Positions 37,401 through 48,752 of a stretch of 64,000 nucleotides of DNA are shown in pieces; positions within the stretch are counted from its first letter, which is position 1; every line of letters begins with the position of its first letter. The stretch is from NCBI GenBank assembly GCA_028583405.1, contig CM053255.1, forward strand, positions 34,664,721 to 34,728,720, in the 5' to 3' direction. The position numbers and the translations under genes were made by a program. The notes under the pieces were generated by a model. It did not search any database, was not told the origin of the DNA, and worked only from the letters and a program-made list of their open reading frames with translations. Source of the stretch: Pogonophryne albipinna (Eukaryota; Chordata; Actinopteri; Perciformes; Artedidraconidae).

Positions 37401-37560
37401 CCTGCACGGGTCTGATTTTCAAGACCCGCTCCTGCCCCGCACCCGCGACGTGCAATACCGAACCCGCCCCGCTACCCGCACATATTGCCAATTAGTTCCG
37501 CAACCCGACACGACCCGTCGGCACAAGATCCGCATCCCGACCCGAACCTGAATATATATG
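37395..37560. mobile_element. hAT-like terminus with 'cccgaccc' subterminal repeats
   Basis: 'gagtcctgcacgggtct' followed by many 'acccgccc' and 'cccgaccc' repeats. Only one end is visible. Confidence 0.5.
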
Positions 37561-37704
37561 AGCAGTGAAAACGTGCAATTATTAACACACGCAGTTGCAT
37601 ATTTGTCTCAAAAAGCGTGGGATGTTGGTTATTTTCCAACACACTCTCACTCCCTGAGCGTCCAGGAGCGACGCTTCAACTGATTGCAATGTATTCCCAT
37701 TGGT

Positions 37705-38421
37705 ATTTGACGCTCATGGAAGCACCGCACCCGTTTATGTTGGCAGCTCTTAAAGGCAATGTGAGCGTCCATTCCCATTGGATAACGGAGGATTGTACAC
37801 CCGGAAGTAAGTATTCTCCTTACTGTCAATTGATTTGACAGTGATATCTCCACTACACATCAACTCAAAAACACCAGATTACCTTTGTTAATTAAACGAC
37901 ATTGATAGGTTATACACACATGCATTTCCAAACATTTGGACTACCTATGTTGCAAATGTATTATCTTTTCAATTTACACACGGCATCTATTGCACGTCTG
38001 TCCGTCCTGGGAGAGGGATCCCTCCTCTGTTGCTCTCCCTGAGGTTTCTCCCGTTTTTCCCTTTAAAACTGTGGGTTTTCTTCGGAAGTTTTTCCTTGTA
38101 CGATGTGAGGGTCTAAGGACAGAGGGTGTCGTATTGTCATACTGATATTTTGTACAAACTGTGAAGACCACTGAGACAAATGTAACATTTGTGATATTGG
38201 GCTATATAAATAAACATTGATTGATTGATTGTTTGATAGGTTTAAATTGTGGACAATGCTTTTGTGTTTTTCCCCTTCAATTCTGAGAAACAACTTGTTT
38301 TCTCTGAAATGTGGAACGCCAAAGAGACTACACTACCCACAATCCCCAGCTATTGTTGTGACGACACCTGTCCGCTTTGCGACAAACCCCGTGATTAATC
38401 TTCAAGCTCTGGGATTGGATG
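37705..38421 (+). repeat. Foldback element, left arm
   Basis: The reverse complement recurs at 40786-41120 and continues at 49624-49672 beyond the TTAA element. Shared blocks include 'aatgtgagcgtccattccca', 'gacagtgatatctccacta' and 'cacaatccccagctattgtt'. A LINE end has inserted at 37912-38232. Confidence 0.88.
37912..38232 (+). mobile_element. 5'-truncated LINE 3' end with (ttga)n tail
   Basis: A 10-bp TSD ttgataggtt (37902-37911 and 38233-38242) flanks a 3' end with 'tatataaataaacattgatt'. The uninterrupted sequence is seen in the right foldback arm at about 40965-40985. Probably RTE- or Rex-type; non-coding. Confidence 0.8.
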
Positions 38422-40785
38422 TTGGAGTGGCAGTGCACCAAGGTTACGCCGAGCGTCAAGCTCTTTGAAATGGAACGAAACCACGGCAGACTATTCAAAA
38501 CTGGACTCGAACGCCCCCCCAGAACTACACATGCTGGCTATTGTGTTTCGCAACATGTTCTCTATGGCACGTCTCTACTGGGAATTGTAGTTTTAAAAGA
38601 CGTTTTCCCCAAAATTAGAAGTTGACAGTATTAAACTGTGTACAGCCCTGGAGGTTTAGGCGATAGGAAACAAATTGGTGTGTACAAATTTAAAACATGT
38701 AATTACTAAATGGGTGAAAATCGCTTGTATCCATAATGGGCAGCATTAATATATACCCACATGACAGCTTATTGTTACTTTGTAATTCTACTCCACTACA
38801 ATTCAGAGGTTAACCTGGTATTTTTACTCCACTACATTTATTTTAGTTACTCTGCAGATTCTGATTAATGATGTGAGATATAAACAACCCTTAAATCAGA
38901 CTTTAGTTACACCTGAGCAAAATTCAGGCAAAGGTAATTGTCAAGTGCCAACAATCAGGAGAGATATTTGATAGTTGGTGCTTGAGAAGACTAAACATTT
39001 ATCTGCAGATCTCTATAAAGTATATTAATTACTCGTTATTCTCTACTAATAGTTAATTAAAAACGGTATATAATGGCTATTTTGCACATCCCTTTCAAGA
39101 TTTCAAGATTTTCAAAGGTTTATTGACATATCATATACACAACTACGGTGTAGTTATGCAATGAATGAAAAACTTGGGTCACAGGTTCCTCAACAGTGCA
39201 TTACAAGACATCTATCAATATGTGTGTACCTCCACCATTAAACTGTCATATTCTGCACATTTCTTATTCTATCTACATACATAAGAGTATAATTAATGTG
39301 TATAATATCAGTTAAAATAAGTGCTTCAACATAGTTAACATTGCAGGAAAGCAATATATTAGACGTTAAGTACTTTGTCAGGCTTAATATTTATCGGTAG
39401 ATACCCCCAAAGCTTTTTTCTTATTTGAAAGAAGACCTTAACCTAAAGTATTCTTTAATGTTGTTAAGGTTAATTAGTTTGTCTGTTTTGCACATCCTCC
39501 TATTAATATCTTTGTACATCCAGCACTAAACTGTTTTATTGTAGAGATCACTTACATTATCTTCTTGATTTTTTATATTCTATATTTCTATCATTGACCT
39601 TCTACTTTCCCCCTCTGAAAGTATGTACTCTTAATATTTGTTTCATCAAATAACATTATTCAACAAAAATAACATTATTCAACAAAAATAATTCAATAAC
39701 GTGCTTTAACCCCTCGGCGGTGCACACAAGGTACACACAGCATACTAATAATAACTTTGTATTATTAGTGTAGGACACTTATGTATGTATAACATCTGAA
39801 GATGTGTAGTTTTATTCATGTTTTTACATAATTTCACAGGATATTGCTATACTATTTCTCATGTTTTACTTCTACACATTAATATCTGATTTGTAAAACA
39901 TCACAGACAGAAAGGCATAACCATATTTAATGGTAAGCTATTGAAATTGTGATTCCATAGATGTGTCTCCCATCACCCAAATCCCCTGACTATTCATCCA
40001 ATCAGCGAGCTGAGGATCTTTCCTACGTCTGTTTCCGGTATTGTTCCTGTAATGAGAGTTCACATTTATGCTACATTGAAGAGTGGAATTGACTACACAT
40101 CTTCAGAAACATAATTTGCTTCAGATATAACTCATAGCAAATAAAGTATAAAAATATAAGTAATAAAAAGATAAAACACTGGCATGTAATTTACGTTGGT
40201 TTTGAATAATAGATGAGAGTAAAATCTACGTCACTTTACAGCCCTGCATACTTTTGGGGAAACCAACGCTGTCATTTGAACGGCGATCAAGCCTGAAGCC
40301 ACAGAGATCTTCTGTTACTGTCCTTTCTTCTTAGAGGAAGTACAGAAACACGTAACTCTGGATTTGTTTTAATGTTTGAGGTGCAATAAACGACACAGCA
40401 GCTTTTTGGCATGTCAAAACTATTATTTTCTGCCTCGCTCATGAGAGTAACAGCTGGCGAAATTACAGCCTCGCCTACTGATTTCAAATGTGTGCTCTAA
40501 AATGATATTTATAAATGACAATTATCATTATTATAAGCAAAACAATAAATGGCAAAGATATGTAGAAAATAAACGTATTTGAGATACGTTCATAACAAAC
40601 GTAACGTGGGAGAAAATATGTTAGAAGATATGTAGAAAATAAACATATTTGAGATACATTCATAACAAACGTAACATGGGAGAAAATATGTTTCTAGCTA
40701 AACGTAATTGAGAATGCAGTTTAGTTGAGTGGGAACGTAATTTTTAGGAGACAGGGTTGGATTTTTTTTGTATGAATTTATGTTT
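38422..40785. other. Loop of the foldback element
   Basis: AT-rich with no gene. It holds a partial MITE copy (38765-38935), a LINE-like tail with 'caagatttcaagatttt' (39100-39230) and a 70-bp unit present twice in tandem (40556-40692). Confidence 0.5.
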
Positions 40786-41120
40786 CATCCAATCACAGAG
40801 CTTGTTGACTTATCACGAGGTTTGTCAAAGCGGACAGGCGTCGTCACAACAATAGCTGGGGATTGTGGGTAGTGTTGTCTCTTTGGCGCTCCACATTTCA
40901 GAGAAAACAAGTTGTTTCTCAGAATTTAAGGGGAAAAACACCATAGCATTGTACACAATTTAAACCTATCAATGTCGTTTAATTAACAAAGATAATCTGG
41001 TGTTTTTGAGTTGATGAGTAGTGGAGATATCACTGTCAAATCAATCGACAGTAAGGAGAATACCTACTTCCGGGTGTACAATTCTCCGTTATCCAATGGG
41101 AATGGACGCTCACATTGCCT
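40786..41120 (-). repeat. Foldback element, right arm (inner part)
   Basis: Inverse of 37725-38421 without the LINE. It is interrupted at a TTAA (41121-41124) by the element at 41125-49623; the outer arm resumes at 49624-49672. Confidence 0.88.
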
Positions 41121-41286
41121 TTAACCTGTTAAGCCCCGAGCCTGTTTTTCAGGTCTCAGGCTCGAAAAATGACATTCCCAGAACAGATGACCATATCTTA
41201 CATTACATTGCATTTAGCTGACGCTTTTATCCAAAGCGAGTTACAATAAGTGCGTTCGACCAACAAAATACAAACTTGAAGAAAAC

Positions 41287-44200
41287 AGAATAATAATAAT
41301 AATAATAATAATAGATTTAATTTGTTAGCGCTTTTACAGGTGCTCAAAGACGCTTTACAGATATAGTGAAGGGAAAAGAAAAGGAAGGAACAACAAATAA
41401 ATATATAGTCAAAGTTAAAGTTAAAGTCAAATAATACAAAAACAATCACACATTAAAAGCCAGATTGAAGAGGTGAGTTTTTGTGAGCTTTTTGAAGGTG
41501 GTGAGGTCAGTGCAGTCTCTGATGGGTTGGGGGAGTGAGTTCCAGAGGGAGGGGGCAGCGACGGAGAAGGCTCTGTCCCCCCAGGTCCGGTGATTGGTGC
41601 GGGTGGGGATGGATAGGAGGTTGGCTTCTGATGAGCGGAGGCAGCGGGAAGGGGCGTGGTGGTGCAGCAGGTCTGTGAGGTAGGGGGGGGCCTGATTGTT
41701 GAGGGCTTTGTGAGTAATGAGGAGGACTTTGAAGTTGATTCTTTGACGGACGGGGAGCCAGTGGAGGTTCTGGAGGACGGGAGTGATGTGGTCTCGGGAG
41801 CGGGTGTGGGTGAGGAGGCGGGCAGCAGAGTTCTGGATATGTTGGAGTTTATTGATTAGGTTGGATGGTATGCCGTAGAGGATGCTATTGCAGTAGTCGA
41901 GTCGTGAAGTGATGAATGCATGAATCAGGGTTTCAGCAGCAGAGGAGGAGAGTGATGGGCGGAGACGGGCAATGTTTTTGAGGTGGAAAAAGGCGGTCCT
42001 GGTGATGTGATTTATGTGGTGGTTGAATTTGAGCTGACTGTCGAAGATGACTCCGAGGTTGCGGATGTGAGGGGGGGGAGATAGAGTGTGGCTGTCAATG
42101 GTGAAGTTGAAATTCTGGATGTCTTTGATACGGGATGGGGGGCCGATGATGATGATGTCTGATTTGGCACTGTTCAGTTGGAGATAGTTTGTTTGCATCC
42201 ATGCTTTTATTTCTGAGAGACAGTTGGTGAGAGTGGAGTGTGTTGTGGGGGTGATGGTTTTTGTTGAGATATAAAGTTGGATGTCATCAGCGTAGCAGTG
42301 AAATTGAAGGTTGTGGCGACAAATTATTTTGCCAAGGGGGAGCATGTAGAGGATGAAGAGGAGGGGGCCAAGCACCGAACCCTGGGGGACGCCTTGGGAC
42401 AGAGGAGCAGTGGAGGAGGTGCAGTTGTTGATGTTGATAAACTGATGTCTGTCGGTGAGGTAGGATTTCAGCCAGGAGAGTGCAGTGTCGGTGATGTTGA
42501 GTGATGATTCGAGGAGGGACAGCAGGATGGCGTGGTTGATGGTGTCGAATGCTGCGGTGAGGTCGAGGAGGATGAGGATGTTAAGGTTGCCGGAGTCAGA
42601 GGAGAGGAGGAGGTCGTTTGTGATTTTGAGAAGAGCTGTTTCGGTGCTGTGTTTTGATCGGAAACCGGATTGAAATGGCTCAAAGAGATCATTGGAGCTG
42701 AGGTGGGCTTTAAGTTGTGAGGCAACGACACGTTCAAGTATTTTTGACAGAAAGGGGAGATTTGAGATGGGCCGGAAGTTGGACATGATGTCAGGTGTGA
42801 GTCCAGGTCTTTTGAGAATGGGTGTGACAGCAGCCAGTTTGAGAGAGGGGGGAACTGATCCAGATCTGAGGGAGGAGTTAATGATGGTGGCAATGAGTTG
42901 GGAGATGGCAGGGAGGCTCTCTTTAACACATTTGGAGGGCATTGGGTCAAGTGTGCAGGTGGAGTTAATTCCAGTCATGAAGTCGGACAGTTGCATGGGG
43001 GTCACAGGGGAGAAGTGGGACAGGGGCTGTGAGGTGAAGGGGGGGGAGCCAGGAGGGGAGGTGGGGGGTGCTGATGAGGGTGTCAGATTGCTGTAAATGT
43101 TGCTGATTTTGGTTTGGAAAAACGAGAGGAAGGAGTTGCACTGTTCGGTGGTGAAGGATGAGGTGGCGTTGTCACAGGGTTTGAGAAGTTTGCTGATGGT
43201 GGAGAACAGACGCTTGGGGTTGCTGGAGCCAGACTGAATGAGTTGTGAGTAGTAATTAGACCGGGCTGCTTTGAGTGCGTTACTGTACTGCTGGAGATAG
43301 TCTTTGTAGATTTGAAGATGGACTGTTAGTGTGGTTTTCTTGTGTTGGCGTTCAAGTTGACGTTTCCTTGATTTCATTTGGCGGAGTTCGGGGGTATACC
43401 AGGGGGCGGAGTGTATGAAAGAGACATTTTTTGTTTTTGTGGGGGCCAGTTCATTGAGACAGAAGGAGAGGGTGCTGTTATAATAGTCCACAAGTTCAGA
43501 TGGCTTTTCAGAAAGTGGGGGGGGGGAGACAGAGATCTTGCAGGTAATGGAGGCAGTGATTGCTGAAGGTGAGATGGATTTGAGATTTCTGTAGGTTATT
43601 GTGCGTTTTTGCTTTTGGGCGGGGATGGGGATGTTGATGTCCATGATGATGGCCAGGTGATCAGAGATGTGGAGATTGAGGCTGGACAGATGATGGATGG
43701 TGAGACCAGTGGAGCAGACCAAGTCCAGGATGTGACCACGGCTGTGTGTTGGGAAGTTGATGTGCTGAGAAAAGTTGCAGCAGTGAAGGGTTTCCTTAAA
43801 TTCAGAGGCATATTTGCAGGTCGGGTCGTCAACATGAATGTTAAAATCACCTAAGAGGAGAACAGATGGGGATATGGCAGAAAGCTGAGTGAGAATGTCA
43901 GAGAGGTCGGAGAGAAAGGAGGGGTTTGGCTTCGGGGGACGGTAGATGATGGCTGTGACCAGGGGAGTGGGACCAGAGAGTTTAAAGATCAGGTGTTCAA
44001 ATGAAGAAACATCAGGGATGGGGATTATGGTAGCTTTTATTTCCTTTCTGATAATAGCAGCTATACCACCACCCCGCCCTTGTGGTCGAGGTTTGTCAAT
44101 GTATGTGAATCCTGCTGGGGTGATTTGATTTAAAGAAAAATAGTCCAGGGGTTTTTGCCATGTTTCGGTCAGATACAGAAAGTCCAGGTTATTGTCTTTA

Positions 44201-45214
44201 ATGAATTCATTTAGAATGTGGCTTTTATTGTGGATGGAGCGTGTGTTGAGCAGGGCTGCTCTGAGGTGACGTTGCATTGGGGGGGGTTGTGTGGACCGGG
44301 GGAGTGGAAGGAGATTGGTCAGATTCACGTGTTGTTTGTTGTGATGGCGTAGTGTGGGCGTGTGACAGGACCGAATGGACGGGATGGAGTGTGGAGACGT
44401 GGAATGAAATAAAAACTTACGGCCAGAGCCTCTGTGTGGAGGACGGCGTTTGCGGAGTATTTCATTATCTGCGAGGATGTCCATGCAGTCCGGACGCAGG
44501 CGGTTATTAAAGGAGTGGAGATCTGACAGGGAGTAGAGCGGCGGCATGATCCGGTGAAGTGGCGCTAGCACGGAGCTAGCTAATGCTGGGGACCCGGGCA
44601 GCAGAGACCAGGAGCCGGATAACCGTGGAAGAAGGAGCGGTGTGAGTCCAGATAAAATGAGAATTATAATCCACAGCATATCAGGAGAATAATTCCAGTG
44701 GTTTCCAGAGGAGAATCGTAGGAGGGGCTGACAGCCTGGTGCAGAGTGGGAGCCGGGTGACCAGCCTACTAGCTGGTTAGCTAGCTTGATAGCCACCGGC
44801 TGTAGGCGGCAGGGAGAGACGATGTCAGCGGGAAAGCCGGCTGATCGCAGCGGGATGGGAAGACCCACACGAGCCGCGGAGTTAGGGTGGAGTTAGGGTG
44901 GAGTTGGGGTGGAGACAGAAATGTTAGCTCAGCAGACTTCAGGGAGCCGAGGAGCATCTAGGTAGCAGCCGGCTAGGTCCGATAATGCTAGCTAGCTAGC
45001 GGGCTAGGGACCGGTGAGCAGGAAAGAGCCAGCAGGTAGGAGATGACAACACAAATATCTGTGTCGATTCGATATAGTGATGCTGCTATTTTTGCTGATG
45101 ACTGACGTTTCAAAAGTAGAGAGCCAGACAGGAGAGGTTCTGATCTGGACTAAAGAACAATATTTGGGGCGGAGGAGCGGCGAACAAACAACGCCAGCAC
45201 CCTCGGCGACCCGG
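41287..45214 (-). mobile_element. L2-type LINE number 1, near full length
   Basis: The 3' tail (att)n is at 41290-41312. Flanks 'gaaaacagaat' (41281-41291) and 'gaaaacgtgaat' (45215-45226) look like an imperfect TSD. About 3.9 kb with one long open frame. Confidence 0.88.
41446..44679 (-). CDS. L2 LINE endonuclease/reverse transcriptase
   Basis: The frame is open from 44868, but its first ATG is at 44679, giving about 1077 residues (MLWIIILIL start; a second ATG is at 44484). An apurinic-type endonuclease spans about residues 145-370, with LNTRSI, TETWQ, RGGGIA, IYRPP, LLGDFNIH and ISDHLA. The reverse transcriptase spans about 600-870, with NFRPISNLPFLSKILE, FQSGFRSKHSTETALL, LDLTAAFDTINH, GVPQGSVLGPLLF and YADDIQLY. 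The C-terminal LHWLPVRQRINFK segment is typical of L2/Maui. The proteins nick target DNA and prime reverse transcription there. No stop or shift occurs across about 1.1 thousand codons. No ORF1 is seen upstream. Confidence 0.92.
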   Translation of the reverse strand: MLWIIILILSGLTPLLLPRLSGSWSLLPGSPALASSVLAPLHRIMPPLYSLSDLHSFNNRLRPDCMDILADNEILRKRRPPHRGSGRKFLFHSTSPHSIPSIRSCHTPTLRHHNKQHVNLTNLLPLPRSTQPPPMQRHLRAALLNTRSIHNKSHILNEFIKDNNLDFLYLTETWQKPLDYFSLNQITPAGFTYIDKPRPQGRGGGIAAIIRKEIKATIIPIPDVSSFEHLIFKLSGPTPLVTAIIYRPPKPNPSFLSDLSDILTQLSAISPSVLLLGDFNIHVDDPTCKYASEFKETLHCCNFSQHINFPTHSRGHILDLVCSTGLTIHHLSSLNLHISDHLAIIMDINIPIPAQKQKRTITYRNLKSISPSAITASITCKISVSPPPLSEKPSELVDYYNSTLSFCLNELAPTKTKNVSFIHSAPWYTPELRQMKSRKRQLERQHKKTTLTVHLQIYKDYLQQYSNALKAARSNYYSQLIQSGSSNPKRLFSTISKLLKPCDNATSSFTTEQCNSFLSFFQTKISNIYSNLTPSSAPPTSPPGSPPFTSQPLSHFSPVTPMQLSDFMTGINSTCTLDPMPSKCVKESLPAISQLIATIINSSLRSGSVPPSLKLAAVTPILKRPGLTPDIMSNFRPISNLPFLSKILERVVASQLKAHLSSNDLFEPFQSGFRSKHSTETALLKITNDLLLSSDSGNLNILILLDLTAAFDTINHAILLSLLESSLNITDTALSWLKSYLTDRHQFININNCTSSTAPLSQGVPQGSVLGPLLFILYMLPLGKIICRHNLQFHCYADDIQLYISTKTITPTTHSTLTNCLSEIKAWMQTNYLQLNSAKSDIIIIGPPSRIKDIQNFNFTIDSHTLSPPPHIRNLGVIFDSQLKFNHHINHITRTAFFHLKNIARLRPSLSSSAAETLIHAFITSRLDYCNSILYGIPSNLINKLQHIQNSAARLLTHTRSRDHITPVLQNLHWLPVRQRINFKVLLITHKALNNQAPPYLTDLLHHHAPSRCLRSSEANLLSIPTRTNHRTWGDRAFSVAAPSLWNSLPQPIRDCTDLTTFKKLTKTHLFNLAFNV

Positions 45215-45327
45215 GAAAACGTGAATCATATAAGTACATCAGGTTTCATAGAGCAAAAACATTTCAAGTGCTACTCAACTTAGATAAGCCAGTCCTTTAT
45301 TAGTATATAAGTGCTTTGTTAATAGTT

Positions 45328-48150
45328 CTATTGCTCGAAGTGGAGTCGAAAGAGATGAGTTTTCAGTCTGCGCCGGAAGGTGTGTAAGCTCTCTGCTGTC
45401 CTGATGTCAATGGGGAGCTCATTCCACCATTTTGGAGCCAGGATAGCAAACCCACGTGCCTTTGCTGATGGGAACTTGGGTCCCCTTGGCAGCGAGGGTG
45501 CAGCGAGCCGTTTGGTTGATGGAGAGCGGAGTGCACATGCTGGGGTGTACGGTTTAACCATGTCCTGGATGTAGGAAGGGACAGATCCATTCACAGCATG
45601 GTACGCAAGTACCATTGTCTTGAAGTGGATTCTAGCAGTTACCGGAAGCCAGTGGAGGGAGCGGAGGAGCGGCGTGGTGTCAGAGAATTTAGGAAGGTTG
45701 AAGACCAGACGAGCCGCTGCATTCTGGATGAGCTGCAGAGGTCGGATGGCACATGCAGGTAGACCAGCCAGGAGGGAGTTGCAGTAGTCTAGGTGTGAGA
45801 TTACGAGAGCCTGGACCAGAACCTGCGTCGCTTTCTGGGTCAGCTGGGGACGTATCCTCCTGATGTTGTAAAGCGTGTATCTGCAGCAGCGGGTTGTAGC
45901 AGCTATGTTTGCAGTGAAGGACAGGTTGTTATCTAGGATCACACCCAGATTCCTTGCAGTCTGAATCGGAGAAACAACAGAGGTGCCGATGTTGATTGTT
46001 AGGTCAAGAGTGAGACAATCTTTTCCCGGAAGGAAAAGCAGTTCAGTCTTGTCAAGGTTGAGCTTGAGGTGATGAGCAGACATCCACTGAGAGATGTCAG
46101 CTAGACAAGCAGAGATGCGTGCGACGACCTGGGTCTCTGAGCGGGGAAAGGACAGAATTCATTAGGTGTCGTCAGCGTAGCAGTGGTATGAAAAACCATG
46201 CGGGCTAATGACAGATCCGAGCGAGTTTGTGTACAAGGAGAAAGGAGGGGACCAAGAACAGAGCCCTGAGGGACCCCTGTAGTTAATTGACAAGGGTCGG
46301 ACTCCGACCCTCTCCAAGTAACCCTGGTGCGGTCTTTGAGGTATGAGGTGATGAGGGAAAGTGCAGAGCCTGAAACTCCAAGTTCTTGGAGAGTGCGAAG
46401 GAGGATCTGATGGTTCACCGTGTCGAATGCAGCAGACAGGTCCAACAGGATGATGAAAGAGGAGAGGGAGGCTGCTTTAGCAGTGTGCAGTTCCTCAGTG
46501 ACAGCAAGGAGGGCAGTTTCTGTGGAGTGACCTGCCTTGAAACCAGACTGGTGCGGATCCAGAAGGTTGTTCTGATGGAGATAACAGGAGAGTTGTTTAA
46601 AGACAGCGCGTTCAAGTGTTTTAGACAGGAACGGGAGGAGAGAGACAGGCCTGTAGTTTATAACATCAGACGGGTTGAGAGTGGGTTTCTTTAGGAGAGG
46701 GTTTACTCTTGCCTCCTTGAGACTGTTTGGAAAGTGACCAGAAGTTAGAGAAGTGTTGATGAAATGGGTGAGAAACGGTAGAATATCAGGAGCGATAGTC
46801 TGAAGGAGGTTTGAAGGGATAGGGTCCAGAGGACAGGTGGTAGGGCGGGCAGAGGTAATGAGGGTAAGAACCTCACTTGGAGAGAGAGGGGAAAAGGAGG
46901 TCAGTGTGTGGGTGAAAGGAGGGTCTGGTGACCCAGTGGTGAGTAAAGGTGAGTCAGAAAAAGAAGAGCGAATATCATCAACCTTTTTTTCAAAGTGGTT
47001 AACAAAGTCGCTTGACAGAAGGGAGGAGGGGGAAGGGGCTTTGGGGGGGGTCCAGGAGGGAGGAGAAGATGGAAAATAGTTTTTTGGGATTGGAATAGGA
47101 AGATTGGATCTTATCTTGAAAGAAAGTGCTTTTTGCCTGAGAGATCGAAGCAGAGAAATAGGAGAGGAGAGCCTGATAGGTTAGGAGGTCGTCACGGTGT
47201 TTGGATTTCCACCGTTTCCGCTCTGCTGCCCGAAGGACGGTTCTATTAGCACGCAGTGCGTCATTTTGCCAGGGAGCAGGAGGGGACTGACGAGCCTGCC
47301 GAGATGTGAGAGGACAGAGAGAGTCCAGAGAGGATGAGAGAGTACAGAGGAGAGTTTCTGTAGCAGAGTTTGGAAGTAGGAGTTGGAACGAGTCAGAGGA
47401 ATGGAGGGCTGAGAGCACCGATGAGGCAAAGGTAGAGGGGGAGAGGGAACGAAGGTTACGGCGGACAGGTGCAGGATGAGAAGAGATTAGTTCGTTATGT
47501 TTGGAAAGCGATAGAGAGAATGAAATGAAGAAGTGATCGGATGTGTGGAGCGGGTTTACGGAGAGGTTAGAAGTAGTGCAGTTCCTTGAGAATATGAGAT
47601 CAAGGACATTGCCAGCTTTATGAGTTGGTGGGGATGGAGACAGTGAGAAAGCAAAGACGGTGAACAGAGATGTTAGTTTGTCTATCTTCCCTGTCTGGAG
47701 GTTGAAGTCTCCGAGAAGTACAGCGGGAGGGCCAGTTTCAGGGATGTGTGAGAGGAGATTATCTAATTCCTCCAAGAAGTCCCCCAAGGCGCCTGGTGGA
47801 CGGTAGAGAACAACAATAGTTAATTGTATAGGATGGGTTACTGTGACGGCATGGAATTCAAAGGTGGAAGGAGTGAAGTTAGGTAGCTTGAAGAGGGAAA
47901 AGCTCCATTTGGGAGAGAGCAGGAGACCAGTGCCACCTCCTCTGCCAGTGGGTCTGGGTGTATGGGAGAAGGAATATGCTGTGGAGAGAGCTGCTGGGGT
48001 GGATGTGTTGGATGGAGTAATCCACGTCTCAGTGAGAGCAAGGAAATCCAGAGACTGCTGGGAAGCGTAGCCAGAGATGAAGTCAGCCTTAGGAACAGCT
48101 GACTGGCAGTTCCACAGGCCGCCTGAAACTAGATGTTGGATGTCAGTGGA
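45328..48150 (-). pseudogene. L2 LINE number 2 endonuclease/RT, frameshifted
   Basis: Pieces on the minus strand: endonuclease (48100-46999, with RPTGRGGG, YRPPG and LLGDFNLQ), RT core (46445-46101, with DLSAAFDTVNH and GVPQGSVLGPLL), and the C-terminal part (46083-45328, with LHWLPVTARIHFKTM). The catalytic YADD box falls in a different frame near 46165, next to a stop. Several indels make it inactive. It belongs to a different L2 subfamily from the nested copy and to the same one as 60929-61447. Confidence 0.9.
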
Positions 48151-48188
48151 GCATGTGGGATAGACGAGAGCAGGCCGGCTTTAGGAAT

Positions 48189-48752
48189 TATTGAAGTGAA
48201 ATATTTGTATGTATTCATGTTAGCAAACTATGAATAAGCTTAAATGGGAAATAATCTGTGTAAAACTGTGAGCTGGATGTGGGGCCTGTTGACATGTGTT
48301 TTTGAGAACAAAGGGAGATGGGGGAGGGTAAGAGCATGTCTTGGTTGGCATCCATCTTAGATCTAGAGATAATGGCTGACCTACAGTGATTGGGGAGACC
48401 TAAGATCTGAGGTGTTTGTGATATTTGGGCGGCCAATCAAGGAGGTCCACAAGGGAGGATCAGATAACTCCTCCCATCCCATTGTAAGACAAGTATAAAA
48501 CACAGACACACGGTGTGTTCAGCCTCTTTTCTGGCTGGCGCAAGTGATCATCAGGTAAATTCGGGATCCCAAAGATAACTGTATTGAATTTGTACTGTAT
48601 TGATTGTATTGCATTGTCATATTACCATTAAAGTAGATTATTGTTTAACGGTTACTTGGTAGCTCTGGATTCCTTCCTGTATTATAACCAGCTTGATAGG
48701 GACGCGCAGGAGATTTGAAAAGCGGACCAGTTATCCCTTTAAATCTCCATCA
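48189..48752 (+). mobile_element. Probable solo LTR, about 560 bp
   Basis: GAAT flanks both sides (48185-48188 and 48753-48756). TTAA-element copy A at 3320-3335 shows the empty site 'ctttaggaatccaaa'. The interior has 'gtataaaacacagacaca' (TATA) and 'attaaagta' as a possible poly(A) signal; it ends 'ctccatca'. Three extra bases precede the TG start. Confidence 0.6.

Larger units (their letters stand above)
41201..48179 (-). mobile_element. L2-type LINE number 2, split by LINE number 1
   Basis: The coding part is at 45328-48150 and the final 85 bp of the 3' end at 41201-41286, ending in the V-SINE-like tail (minus strand 'aagcgtcagctaaatgca'). The copy at 60929-61447 shows the uninterrupted 3' end. 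The element is 5' truncated. Confidence 0.88.

Noticed and set aside
41656..44510. Many plus-strand frames opposite the L2 gene
   Set aside because: Shadows of the minus-strand LINE frame.
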